The position numbers were made by a program, and so were the translations under genes. Below the pieces are notes generated by a model. It saw nothing but the letters and a program-made list of their open reading frames with translations. It was not told where the DNA came from and did no database searches. Below are positions 34,669 to 43,127 of a DNA stretch of 64,000 nucleotides, piece by piece (position 1 is the first letter of the stretch; each line of letters starts with the position of its first letter). Source of the DNA: Nocardia brasiliensis NBRC 14402 (GTDB lineage: Bacteria > Actinomycetota > Actinomycetes > Mycobacteriales > Mycobacteriaceae); contig NZ_BAFT02000063.1 in the NCBI RefSeq assembly GCF_000308475.2, positions 1-64,000 on the forward strand, read 5' to 3'.

Positions 34669-34703
34669 AAAGGGCCGAGCACCAGCTGGTGCTCGGCCCT
34701 TTT
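34669..34703. terminator. Bidirectional rho-independent terminator
   Basis: AAAGGGCCGAGCACCA and its exact complement TGGTGCTCGGCCCTTT form a 16-bp stem with a 2-base loop, ending in TTTT on the plus strand and AAA-flanked on the minus. It separates tpiA from the convergent acetyltransferase gene and can serve both. Confidence 0.9.
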
Positions 34704-34708
34704 CGGTA

Positions 34709-35632
34709 TCAGTCCACGGGGATGCGGTACTCGGAGATGCTGCCGCGCAAGGTGAATCCCGCGCCGGTGAGGGCGGTGCGCAGCGCCTGGTCGGCCGGGT
34801 CGGCGGACAGATCGGCGGTCGCGACCTCGGGATGGTCGCGGCGCAGGCGGTGCAGTGTGCTCGCCAGCAGTGCGCTCAATTCCGGCACGAGGGCCTGCGC
34901 GTGCACGATGTTCAGCACCGCGGTGCCGCCGCGGACACCGGCCGAGGACTCGGCCCGCAGTGTGCCGTCCACGTCGAGGTAGCCGAGGGTGAAGGTGGTG
35001 TCCAGGTATTCGTCCCGGTCGGCGAGCAGTTCGCCCACGGTCTCGGCGGTCCAGCGATCGGTGCAGCCGGTGTCGTCGCAGCGGCTCAGGCCCGCGTCGG
35101 TGTAGAGGCGGGCGTATCGGGCGAGCGTTTCCCCGGTCGGCGGCGCCGGAAGTTCCTCGACGTACGCCGCCGGGGTCTCGGGCCAGTCGCCGCTTTCGGC
35201 GCGCCACTCGCAGTCGAGTTCCCGATGCGGGTGCAGGCCGAGCGCCGCCGCGACCGCGACACCGTCGGGATCCTGGACGATCCATTGCACCGCAGTGTGT
35301 TTCGAGGAGCGGGCGGCGTCGACGGCCGCGCGCAGCATGGCTCGATAGGTGTCGGTGTCGCCCTCGTCGACGACCGGGACGGCGAGCAGGTACCGTTCCG
35401 GATCGTCCGGGTCCACCAGCAACGTCCAGCCCACCACCGCGCCTTGCCTGCGGACCGTCAGCACCCCGCGGGTATGCGGGCCGATCAGTTGCTCGCGTAG
35501 CTCTCGGAGCTCGCTTTCGGTGTCCGAGGAGCCGGCTACCGACGGTTGACCGGCGTGTAACTCCGCCACCAGACGGTCATCGATGGTGGTGTGGAGTTCG
35601 ATCTCGCCGACCTCGGTCTGGATTGCTGACAT
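34709..35632 (-). CDS. GNAT-like acetyltransferase (two-domain)
   Basis: 307-aa protein with weak tandem GNAT character. The first half has VLTVRRQGAVVGWTLLVDPDDP and LLAVPVVDEGDTDTYRAMLRAAV; the second has FTLGYLDVDGTLRAESSAGV, LNIVHAQALVPELSALLASTL and ALTGAGFTLRGSISEY. The size and duplication recall mycothiol synthase (MshD), but sequence agreement with that enzyme is not evident to me, so the substrate is open. It is convergent with tpiA and shares its terminator. Confidence 0.7.
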   Translation of the reverse strand: MSAIQTEVGEIELHTTIDDRLVAELHAGQPSVAGSSDTESELRELREQLIGPHTRGVLTVRRQGAVVGWTLLVDPDDPERYLLAVPVVDEGDTDTYRAMLRAAVDAARSSKHTAVQWIVQDPDGVAVAAALGLHPHRELDCEWRAESGDWPETPAAYVEELPAPPTGETLARYARLYTDAGLSRCDDTGCTDRWTAETVGELLADRDEYLDTTFTLGYLDVDGTLRAESSAGVRGGTAVLNIVHAQALVPELSALLASTLHRLRRDHPEVATADLSADPADQALRTALTGAGFTLRGSISEYRIPVD

Positions 35633-35687
35633 GTAGCTGATGGTACCGGCGTCCGGCGCGGCAGGGGGCGGCCCGAATTTCGGGGGC

Positions 35688-36476
35688 TCACTCTGCGTGC
35701 AGGACCAGACCGTTGCCGTTCTCGTTCTTGATGGTGAGGGCGTTCGCGTCGACGGTCGCGGTCGCCTTGCCGTCCAAGGCTTTCAGGACCGCCTGCTCGA
35801 CCTCCATCACCTCGGGCGCGCACGCCATCCTGGTGGTGGCGATCCGGAAGGTGAGCTCGGGGTCGGTGCCCGTGGCGCTGCCGTTCATCGTGTTGCAGCC
35901 CGCGGTGCCGGAGACCTTGCCGTCGGTGGCGATGGTGAGGGTCGGTTTCACGTCGTCGATGGCCTGCGAACGGATCTGGGCTTCCGGGGTGAGCAGCGCC
36001 GTGACGATCCAGGTGGTGCCGCGCAACGGTTTATCGGGTTCGGCGACCTTCTTGTCGAGCATGGTGACGGTCAGGTTGTCGCTCTTCAAGGTCAGTTTCG
36101 GGCCGTCGAGCTGCCAGGCGGGCTGGGAGTTCAGCAGGCCGCTGAGCCACTCGTCGGCGCCCTGCCGGTCGCCGCCGCAGGCCATCAGGGTGCTCGCGAG
36201 GCTGGACACGACCAGCTTCTGCTCCTCCGATGCCACCGCGCCCGAATGGGTATTGCAGCCCGCGTCCGCGGAGACGCGGTTGTCCTTGAAGGTCAGCCGG
36301 AGTGGACCACCGCCGGGAATCGGCGCGCCCTCGACCCCGGTGGAGACGAAGGTGCGGCCCATCAGCGTTTGATCCGGCGGGTTTGCGGGAGAGTTCGAAT
36401 CCCCGCTCGAGCAGGCGTTGATCGCGAGAACTGCGAGCAGGACGATCGGGCCGAACCGCACGAGATTAGCCGCCAT
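35688..36476 (-). CDS. META-domain (HslJ-like) lipoprotein
   Basis: 262-aa exported lipoprotein. The signal segment ends at LAINAC with lipidated Cys22. Two META/HslJ-type domains follow, roughly 36-140 (LMGRTFVSTGVEG..., DAGCNTHSGA, LMACGG) and 150-258 (LRGTTWIVTALLTPEA..., GTAGCNTMNGSA, TRMACAPEVMEVEQAVLKAL). Each has the GCN and M-AC cysteine signature. In enterobacteria HslJ is linked to novobiocin resistance; for actinobacterial ones the role is unknown. It lies alone between the acetyltransferase and the lipase gene, all on the minus strand. Confidence 0.85.
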   Translation of the reverse strand: MAANLVRFGPIVLLAVLAINACSSGDSNSPANPPDQTLMGRTFVSTGVEGAPIPGGGPLRLTFKDNRVSADAGCNTHSGAVASEEQKLVVSSLASTLMACGGDRQGADEWLSGLLNSQPAWQLDGPKLTLKSDNLTVTMLDKKVAEPDKPLRGTTWIVTALLTPEAQIRSQAIDDVKPTLTIATDGKVSGTAGCNTMNGSATGTDPELTFRIATTRMACAPEVMEVEQAVLKALDGKATATVDANALTIKNENGNGLVLHAE

Positions 36477-36524
36477 GACGGCGATGCTACCGATGTCGTG
36501 CGGTTCGGCCGGGGTTTCGGCCGG

Positions 36525-37941
36525 TCAGACCGGCATGCCGAGCGCGGAGGCGAGAGTCTGCCCGAGGGCGTTGACGACGGCGGCCGCCGCGCCGGGATCG
36601 AGGATCTGCAACGGCACGTCCCGGTTGGTGCAACCCTGCTGCGCGGGGACGCCGTTGAGCCGATCGTGCAACCACATCACGGCCGAACCCGCGCCCGAGG
36701 CGGCGGCGATGCCGTGCTCGCTGAGGATCTCGCGGGTGTAGGTCACCTTGGCGTCCGGGTCGGCGCAGTAGGTGTCGTAGACCTTGTTGAGTGCGTTGAT
36801 CGGCATGGCTTCATCGAGCGGCGCTTGATAGAAGTACATCGGCGATATCGGGGTGCCGCGGTGGCCGAGGCTGAGTTCCCGCAGCATGGGCTGCAATTCG
36901 TGAGCGTTCATCGGATCGCCGGGATAGTCGAACAGTCCCTTGATGTTGACGAACGGGAAGCCCGCGAATTGCAGTGCGACGCACTGCCCTTCGTGCACCA
37001 CGCGCACGGCTTTGCCGAGCGGGTTCATGTAGCGATCGACGAACTGGTTGAGCTCCGGGTATTCCCTTGCCACGCCGAACAATCCACCGAGTACCGCGCC
37101 GCCGAAGGTGGAGGTGGCGTTGTTGTAGTCGATGGCCGCGCGAATATCGGCCATCACGCCGCCGGCCGCGGTGCCGACCAGGTTCAGTTCCGGCGCGTAC
37201 TCGCGTTGCAGTTCCGCCGCGTGCGCGGTCGGGATCGCGCCGCCGGAGTAGCCCCACAGTGCCGTGCGGGTCGCCGCGCCGGGCAGCCCGGCGGGCTCGA
37301 AGTTCTGCGCGGCCCGGATCGCGTCCAGGGTGATCCGCGCGCCGAGCGGGCCGGTCGCGTACGCCGCGTTCGGGCCCTGGTGATCGGGCACCACGACGGC
37401 GTGCCCGAGCTGCAGCATGGCCTGGGCCTCGATGAATTCCAGCCCGATCACCGAATTGGTCGGGTTGGGCAGCGAGCCCATCTGCAGCGCATAGGAGGGC
37501 GCGCAGTTCACCGACAGTGAGTCCTCGGCGAACTGGAACGAGACCAGGCTGCGCTCGGGTGTCGGCGACGGGCGATGCGGCACGATCACGGTGGCGACCG
37601 CGGGAATCGCCTCGCCGCGCGTGTTGGTGCTGCGGTACGACAGCTGCCATGCCCGCACATTCAGCGGGATCAGGAAGAAGTTCGCGAGGTTGACCTGCCG
37701 CGCGCCGAGGAGCTCACCGGGCTGGGCCGCGGCCACCCTGGCCGGATCCGGGTTGTAGAAGCCCGGATCCAAGTACGGCGGGGCCGGGGGAGGGGAAGGG
37801 GAGCGGGGGTGCGACCGGCACCGGATCCGCGTGCGCGGCGGCGCCCAGCGCCGGGCACACCGCGAGGGTCAGCCCCGCGGTCAGAGCGAGGCAGGTGTGC
37901 GCGACCACTTTCTTGGTGCGCCCGACGGTGCCCATCTTCAT
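36525..37941 (-). pseudogene. Secreted LIP-family lipase interrupted by a frameshift
   Basis: The mature enzyme (36525 to about 37772) matches secretory lipases of the LIP family: DPGFYNPDPARVAA, VVPDHQGPNAAYATG, nucleophile elbow WGYSGGAIPTAH, and C-terminal SAVMWLHDRLNGVPAQQGC with the catalytic His. No start and no signal peptide precede it in this frame. A proper signal peptide (KKVVAHTCLALTAGLTLAV, ending AHA-DP) is encoded from ATG 37941 in the neighbouring frame, with a GGAG ribosome site. The frames part in the C-rich run at about 37780-37812; one extra base, or two missing, there would explain it. It could be a real mutation, a slippage-prone switch, or a sequencing error. Confidence 0.8.
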
Positions 37942-37960
37942 TCGAACTCCTAGACCTCAA

Positions 37961-37972
37961 CGCAACGTTGCG
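37961..37972. promoter_or_regulatory. 12-bp palindromic operator candidate
   Basis: CGCAACGTTGCG is a perfect palindrome, 19 bp upstream of the lipase ATG and about 140 bp before the divergent TetR gene. The site fits repression of the lipase by that TetR protein. Confidence 0.5.
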
Positions 37973-38112
37973 AGACGCGGCTCTCGGGCAAAAAAGAGAG
38001 CAATCGTTTCCTAACTGGCGCGTCGACTGTAGAGGGCGGTGCAGCGATGTGTCAACGGTCACGCTGACCCGCCGATCGGTAGCGTTCTGGACGCCGGGCA
38101 GGATGGACAGTC

Positions 38113-38742
38113 ATGACCGGTAGCGCCGAAATCTCGCGTCCGCGCAGGACCCAGCAGGAACGCCGGGCCGCGACCGTCGCCAAACTCGTCGACGCGACCA
38201 TCGCCGCGATCAGCGAGGTCGGCTACCAGCGCACCACCGTGCAGGAGATCTGCGGGCGCGCAGGGCTTTCCGTCGGCGCGATGTTCCGTCAGTTCGACGG
38301 CAGGCTGGACCTGATCGTGCGGACCGCCGAAGCGATCGTCGACCGGCAGCGGATCGCCTTCCTCCTGATGATGGAACATCTGGAAGAGCAAGCGAATCCG
38401 CTCGACAGCGCCCTGCGGTTCCTGCGCGCGGCCCAGTCGGCCGAAATCACGCACGCCCTGCGCGAGATCTACCTCGCGGCGCGCTCGGACGCCGAACTGC
38501 GGACGCGGATCGCGCCGACCGTGGAGAACTATTACGACGAGATCGTGGCCGCGGTCGAGCACACCGGCGTGCTGCGCCGCTATCCGAAACGAGTGCGTGA
38601 GCCGCTGTTCTACCTTGCGCTGCATGTGTTCTCGGGGCAGGCCGTGGTCCGGGGGGTGTATCCGAAACCCGAAGTCGACGACGCGGTGCTCGCGCTGCTG
38701 GAAGACATGCTGCAGATGTACGCCGACTCGGTCGAGTCCTAG
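38113..38742 (+). CDS. TetR family transcriptional regulator
   Basis: 209-aa repressor. The helix-turn-helix (about 15-65) includes TTVQEICGRAGLSVGAMFRQF. The C-terminal domain, with FLLMMEHLEEQANPLDSAL and ALHVFSGQAVVRGVYPKP, resembles a TetR group seen near lipid-related genes. It is divergent from the lipase, whose promoter carries a palindrome. The start is ATG 38113. The next gene starts five bases after the stop, so they may be co-transcribed. Confidence 0.88.
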   Translation: MTGSAEISRPRRTQQERRAATVAKLVDATIAAISEVGYQRTTVQEICGRAGLSVGAMFRQFDGRLDLIVRTAEAIVDRQRIAFLLMMEHLEEQANPLDSALRFLRAAQSAEITHALREIYLAARSDAELRTRIAPTVENYYDEIVAAVEHTGVLRRYPKRVREPLFYLALHVFSGQAVVRGVYPKPEVDDAVLALLEDMLQMYADSVES

Positions 38743-38746
38743 GGTC

Positions 38747-39274
38747 ATGCGATTGTGGACGCTGCAAGCGCCCGAAGTTGTTGCGGCCGTGCGAGCCGGC
38801 GGCAGCTATCGGGCGCGCTGGGACCTCGTCACGCCGAACTGGCATACCGCGTTCCAAGCGATGACGGCCGAGATGACAAGGCGCGGAATGGATTGCGCCG
38901 CAGCCCCGCCGGTGTGGTGCTGGCCAGGCCGTGCGTTGCGCGCCGCCACGGTCCGGACCACCGCGAATCTCCTGCTCGGCGACCATGAATGGGCGCACGG
39001 CCGCTGGCTGCTGAAACTGGCTGTGCCCGAACGATTCACGCTCGTCACCTCGTACGGCGCCTGGAACGACTACCTCGCCCACACCATGGGCTTCGCCGAC
39101 GGACCCGACCGCATGGACTGGACCGGCCGCCGCACCTGGGCCCGCGACCAACTCCAGGTCACCCTCCCCGAACTCCGCCGCGAATGGATCATCCGAGCCA
39201 CCCCCTACCCACCCGACCCCGAAACCGCCGCCCGCATCGCCGCCGACCCGGACCTCGGGGGTCTCGAGTCGTGA
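38747..39274 (+). CDS. DUF3841-like protein
   Basis: 175-aa soluble protein matching the DUF3841 pattern: N-terminal MRLWTLQAPEVVAAVRAGGSY, then MDCAAAPPVWCWPG, and a C-terminal Trp-rich part (DRMDWTGRRTWARDQLQVTL, LRREWIIRATPYP). Family members are found scattered in bacteria, and no function is known to me. The start is ATG 38747, five bases after the TetR stop; upstream in-frame extension would overlap the TetR gene and is rejected. Confidence 0.75.
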   Translation: MRLWTLQAPEVVAAVRAGGSYRARWDLVTPNWHTAFQAMTAEMTRRGMDCAAAPPVWCWPGRALRAATVRTTANLLLGDHEWAHGRWLLKLAVPERFTLVTSYGAWNDYLAHTMGFADGPDRMDWTGRRTWARDQLQVTLPELRREWIIRATPYPPDPETAARIAADPDLGGLES

Positions 39275-39960
39275 ACGAGATGCGTGCTGTCTCCCCATGC
39301 GCACGGGCAGTGGCAGTAGCTGTTGGAAATACCGGGGCGACGCCGCACGGTGCCGGGCATTAGGATCGGCCTCGTGCATCGATGCTTCCCGATATCCCCG
39401 CCGCCCACCTCCTAGCGAGGTGTAGGCGTACCTCCGCATCCGCTCCGGCCGTGCGCGTTTAAGGACGGACTACGTCCGGCTGCGCCTGTTCTGCGTACCT
39501 CCGCATCCGCTCCGGCCGTGCGCGGTTGACGATTGCGCCGTTCGGCAGTGCTTGTGCTGCACGTAGCGGAGTTTGTTGCGTCCGGGTGGTCGACAGGGAC
39601 TGAGTTCTGCTGTGCTCGTTGTTGTTCCGATATCGGTTCGGCTGTGCAGGGCAGGCGTGACTCCGTTCGGCCTCGGTAGTTCGTGCCTCGCATCGGGTTC
39701 GGCGAGATGCGAATGGCGGCGGGTTGCGGTGCGGCTTCGACTGTGTCGTTGCGGATATGGGCTCAGGCGGCGTGGCTGCGGCGTTGACGGCGTAGTGGGT
39801 TCCGTTCGGCAGGGCCGGGCGGACCGGCCTGCGGTTGCGGGCGATGCGTGGGCGTGGCTCGAGGGCGGAGCTTCCTCAGGGTGCGTGTAGCGCTGCGGTA
39901 TTCGTTGTGCACCTCGCTTCAGCGACCTCCAATCCTTCTGTCGCAGGAGCGCAAACCTTC
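39275..39960. other. 686-bp stretch without a supported gene
   Basis: No frame gives a recognisable product. The only structure I see is a 32-bp exact direct repeat (see 39426-39524) and general Cys/Arg/Gly-coding noise on the plus strand up to the EamA gene. Confidence 0.45.
39426..39524. repeat. 32-bp exact direct repeat
   Basis: GCGTACCTCCGCATCCGCTC followed by CGGCCGTGCGCG occurs at 39426-39457 and 39493-39524. The 35 bp between includes a small inverted repeat GGACGGACTACGTCC. Confidence 0.85.
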
Positions 39961-40875
39961 ATGTCCACAACTTTGTCCACGGCCGGCCGTTCGGGGCTGG
40001 TCTATCTTGTCGGCGCCGGAATGCTCTGGGGTACCGGCGGTCTGCTCGGCACGCTGCTCGGGCGAGCCACCGGTCTGTCTCCGGTCGCGGTCGCCACCTG
40101 CCGACTTGCCGTCGGTGGTCTGCTGCTCGTCGCGCTGCTGGCGGCGACCCGGCGGCCTTGGCCGCGAAATGCGCAGGCGTGGCGCAGGATCGGCGCGGTC
40201 GCGGTGCTGGCCGCGGCCTTCCAGGCATGTTATTTCGGTGCGGTCGCCGCGTCGTCGGTGAGTGTCGCGACCTTGCTCACCATCGGCACATCGCCGGTGG
40301 TGGTCGCGCTGCTCGAGCAACTCACCGGCGGCCGCCGCTTGGATCGCCGTCGCGCGGGCACGATCTGCCTCGCACTGACGGGTTTGGCGCTGCTGATCGG
40401 TGTGCCGTCCGATGACGTCGATGCCACCGGTCTGCTCGCCGGAGCGGCCCTCGCCGTCGCGGCGGCGACCGCGTTCTCGACGGTCACCGTGATCAACACG
40501 CGGCCCGTCCCGGGCCTCGACGCGATGACGACGACGGGGCTCGGCTTCACCGCGGGCGCACTGTTACTCGCACCGGTGGCGGTGACGACCGGCCTCACCT
40601 TCCACCTCTCCGTCGCGAGTCTCGCCCTGGTCCTCACCCTCGGCCTGGTCCCGACCGCGATCGCCTACACCCTCTATTTCCGCGGCCTCCCCGCCGCAGG
40701 CTCCGGCACCGCCGCCGTCCTAGCCCTGCTCGAACCACTCACGGGTTCCGTCCTCGCCGCCCTCCTCCTCGGCGAACGTCTCACCCCCACCGCCCTCGCC
40801 GGCGCCGCCGTCCTGACCCTCGCCCTCCTCCTCACCGCAACCGAACAGAGAGGAGCTGTCCGCGACCTGACCTGA
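39961..40875 (+). CDS. EamA/DMT-family transporter
   Basis: 304-aa integral membrane protein with about ten transmembrane segments in two EamA repeats (about 12-145 and 155-298). The first repeat has GMLWGTGGLLGTLLGR and LLTIGTSPVVVALLEQ, the second ALVLTLGLVPTAIAYTLYFRGL and LALLEPLTGSVLAALLLGE, the typical drug/metabolite transporter ends. It probably exports or imports a small metabolite. The start ATG 39961 is preferred to an earlier frame lacking hydrophobic character. No adjacent regulator. Confidence 0.9.
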   Translation: MSTTLSTAGRSGLVYLVGAGMLWGTGGLLGTLLGRATGLSPVAVATCRLAVGGLLLVALLAATRRPWPRNAQAWRRIGAVAVLAAAFQACYFGAVAASSVSVATLLTIGTSPVVVALLEQLTGGRRLDRRRAGTICLALTGLALLIGVPSDDVDATGLLAGAALAVAAATAFSTVTVINTRPVPGLDAMTTTGLGFTAGALLLAPVAVTTGLTFHLSVASLALVLTLGLVPTAIAYTLYFRGLPAAGSGTAAVLALLEPLTGSVLAALLLGERLTPTALAGAAVLTLALLLTATEQRGAVRDLT

Positions 40876-41225
40876 CCGCCCAGCTGCGGCCTCGATCACC
40901 CGTCCTCCCCGACGGTCACGCTGCCTACCCAGGCCGTCCGGGTCCGGCGTCGCCGGAGCGGCGCTGGCCCCGCCACCGTCTTCGGCCGATGTGCTGCGTG
41001 CCGACCCATCGCCTGCAACGCACCCGCGGCAGGGGCGAGCCGCGCGGTCGGTTGAGACGGTCGGCCTAAAGCTGCTGCGACGTGCACCGCAGTCCACTCG
41101 TATGCGCACCGCGAGGAGTGCTCGGACCTGTGGTCCGGATCGTGTGCGGCTGTCTCGGCGGTCGACGCATAGGACCCGACCGCGGCTCGAGCAGGGCGGT
41201 GCGCTGGGGCGCTAAGCTCCGGGGA
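40876..41225. other. Intergenic, nothing recognised
   Basis: 350 bp between the two transporter genes. Frames on both strands are short and without domain; no repeat or terminator stands out. Confidence 0.4.
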
Positions 41226-42821
41226 GTGACCACTGTGGCTACTACCGTCTCTACCTGGGCGCCGATGCGGTCGAAGGTGTATCGCGCGCTCTGGATCGCG
41301 CAGTTGGTGTCCAATTTGGGGACCTGGATGCAGACGGTCGGCGCACAGTGGATTCTGGTCGACGAGCCGAACGCGGCCGCGCTGGTTTCGTTCGTACAGA
41401 CCGCGATCACGCTGCCGGTGATGCTGCTGGCCATCCCGTCCGGGGTGATCGCGGATCTGGTGGATCGGCGCAGGCTGCTGGTGGGCGCGCAGTCGACGAT
41501 GGCGCTGCTGGCGACGGTGCTCGCGATCTCCACGGCAACCGGGCACACCACCCCGGCGGTGCTGTTGACCTTGTTGTTCCTGCTGGGCTGCGGGCAGGCG
41601 CTGACCGGTCCGGCGTGGCAGGCGATCCAGCCGGAACTGGTTCCGCGGGAACAGATTCCATCGGCGGCCGCGCTCGGCAGCATGAACATCAACATCGGGC
41701 GTGCGGTGGGCCCGGCGCTGGCGGGGGTGCTGGTCTCGGTGTCCGGGCCGACGCTGGTGTTCGCGTTGAACGCGGTGTCGTTCGCGGGCATCGTGGCCGT
41801 GCTGACCGTGTGGCGCAGGCCGCGCGCCGATCGCGGCCTGCCGTCGGAGCGCCCGCTCGCGGCGTTGCAGGCGGGCACCCGGTTCATCCGGGCCGCGCCC
41901 GCGATCCGCCGGGTGCTGCTGCGTTCGATCCTGTTCATTGCCCCGGCCAGCGCGCTGTGGGCGCTGCTGCCGGTGATCGCGCGCGACGAACTCGGGCTCA
42001 CCTCGTCGGGCTACGGCCTGATGCTGGCCGCGCTCGGAGTGGGTGCGGTCCTCGGCGCCGTCGGCCTGTCCCGGTTGCGTGCCCTGCTGACGCCCACGCA
42101 ACGGCTGACCACCGCGGCCGTGCTGTTCGGTGTCGCGACCGCGGCCACCGCCGTGCTGCACGTGGTGCCGGTGGTGTTGATCCTGCTGGTGTTCGCCGGC
42201 TTCGCCTGGCTGCTCGCGATGTCGACGATGAATTCGACGATGCAGTTGCTGCTGCCCGCGTGGGTGCGGGCGCGCGGCCTGTCTGTCTATCTGCTGGTGT
42301 TCATGGGCGGTCAGGCGCTGGGTTCGCTGGTCTGGGGTTTGATCGCCGGTGCGATGGGACCGGTGTTCGCCCTGCTGAGCGCGGCGGCGCTGCTCGCGGT
42401 GTGCGCGGTGAGCACGGTGTGGCTGCCGATCAGTCACAACGCGGAGAACCTGGACCAGACGCCGTCCGCGTTCTGGCCGGAACCGCAACTGGTGGTGGAA
42501 CCCGACCCGGCCGACGGTCCGGTCATGGTGTTGCGCACCTACGACGTCCCCGCGGAGAACGTGGCGGAGTTCATGACCGCGATGGCGTTCGTGGGCCGGT
42601 CCCGGCAGCGCACCGGCGCGATGGAGTGGCGGCTGTATCGCGATGTCGGCGTGCTCGACCGCTATGTGGAGGCTTTCGTCGTCCGTTCGTGGGCCGAACA
42701 CATGCATCAGCATCAGGTCCGGCTCACCGCCCAGGATCAGATCCGCGAGCAGGCGGCCTCGAAATACACCGTCGGTGACGATCGGGTCACCCACTTGGTC
42801 GCGGTGATGCCCGCCCGGTGA
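41226..42821 (+). CDS. MFS_3-type transporter with C-terminal soluble domain
   Basis: 531-aa protein. Residues 15-405 form a major facilitator with about eleven to twelve helices (LWIAQLVSNLGTWMQTVGAQW, IADLVDRRRLL as the loop 2-3 motif, GRAVGPALAGVLV). It belongs to the family that includes the enterobactin exporter EntS (MFS_3). Residues about 420-531 are soluble, with PVMVLRTYDVPAENVAEFMTA and WRLYRDVGVLDRYVEAFVV, resembling a dimeric alpha-beta barrel (antibiotic-monooxygenase-like) domain; this tail is normal for the family. The start is GTG 41226. Substrate unknown. Confidence 0.85.
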   Translation: MTTVATTVSTWAPMRSKVYRALWIAQLVSNLGTWMQTVGAQWILVDEPNAAALVSFVQTAITLPVMLLAIPSGVIADLVDRRRLLVGAQSTMALLATVLAISTATGHTTPAVLLTLLFLLGCGQALTGPAWQAIQPELVPREQIPSAAALGSMNINIGRAVGPALAGVLVSVSGPTLVFALNAVSFAGIVAVLTVWRRPRADRGLPSERPLAALQAGTRFIRAAPAIRRVLLRSILFIAPASALWALLPVIARDELGLTSSGYGLMLAALGVGAVLGAVGLSRLRALLTPTQRLTTAAVLFGVATAATAVLHVVPVVLILLVFAGFAWLLAMSTMNSTMQLLLPAWVRARGLSVYLLVFMGGQALGSLVWGLIAGAMGPVFALLSAAALLAVCAVSTVWLPISHNAENLDQTPSAFWPEPQLVVEPDPADGPVMVLRTYDVPAENVAEFMTAMAFVGRSRQRTGAMEWRLYRDVGVLDRYVEAFVVRSWAEHMHQHQVRLTAQDQIREQAASKYTVGDDRVTHLVAVMPAR

Positions 42822-42893
42822 GCACGCGGCGCTGGGGAGCGTTGCCGAGTGCCTGATTCGGTGGGATCCGGCCGACCGCATACACTGTCGGTC

Positions 42894-43127
42894 ATGCGGA
42901 TGTTCCTGGATATCCTCCTGATCGTCGCCAGCGTGCTGCTGGTGCTGCTGGTGCTGTTGCACCGCGCCAAGGGTGGAGGTCTGTCCAGCCTTTTCGGTGG
43001 CGGTGTGCAGTCGAGCCTGTCCGGCTCGACCGTCGTCGAGAAGAACCTCGACCGCATCACCATCTTCACCGGCGTGGTCTGGTTCATCGCCATCATCGGC
43101 ATCGGTCTGGAGATCAAGTTCGCCTGA
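42894..43127 (+). CDS. secG: Preprotein translocase subunit SecG
   Basis: 77-aa subunit of the SecYEG channel. Two transmembrane helices (about 2-22 and 53-74) flank the conserved loop HRAKGGGLSSLFGGG and TVVEKNLDRIT. The start is ATG 42894 (MRMFLDILLI); a longer frame from 42849 adds 15 polar residues and is unlikely. Its last 14 bases overlap the 3' end of the convergent MFS gene. In M. tuberculosis it lies just downstream of tpi, so it is a displaced piece of the core block. Confidence 0.92.
   Translation: MRMFLDILLIVASVLLVLLVLLHRAKGGGLSSLFGGGVQSSLSGSTVVEKNLDRITIFTGVVWFIAIIGIGLEIKFA

Noticed and set aside
37714..37941. Separate small secreted protein of 75 aa
   Set aside because: The signal peptide and the following PVAPPLPFPSPGP linker lead directly into the frame-shifted lipase sequence, so it is the first part of that gene.
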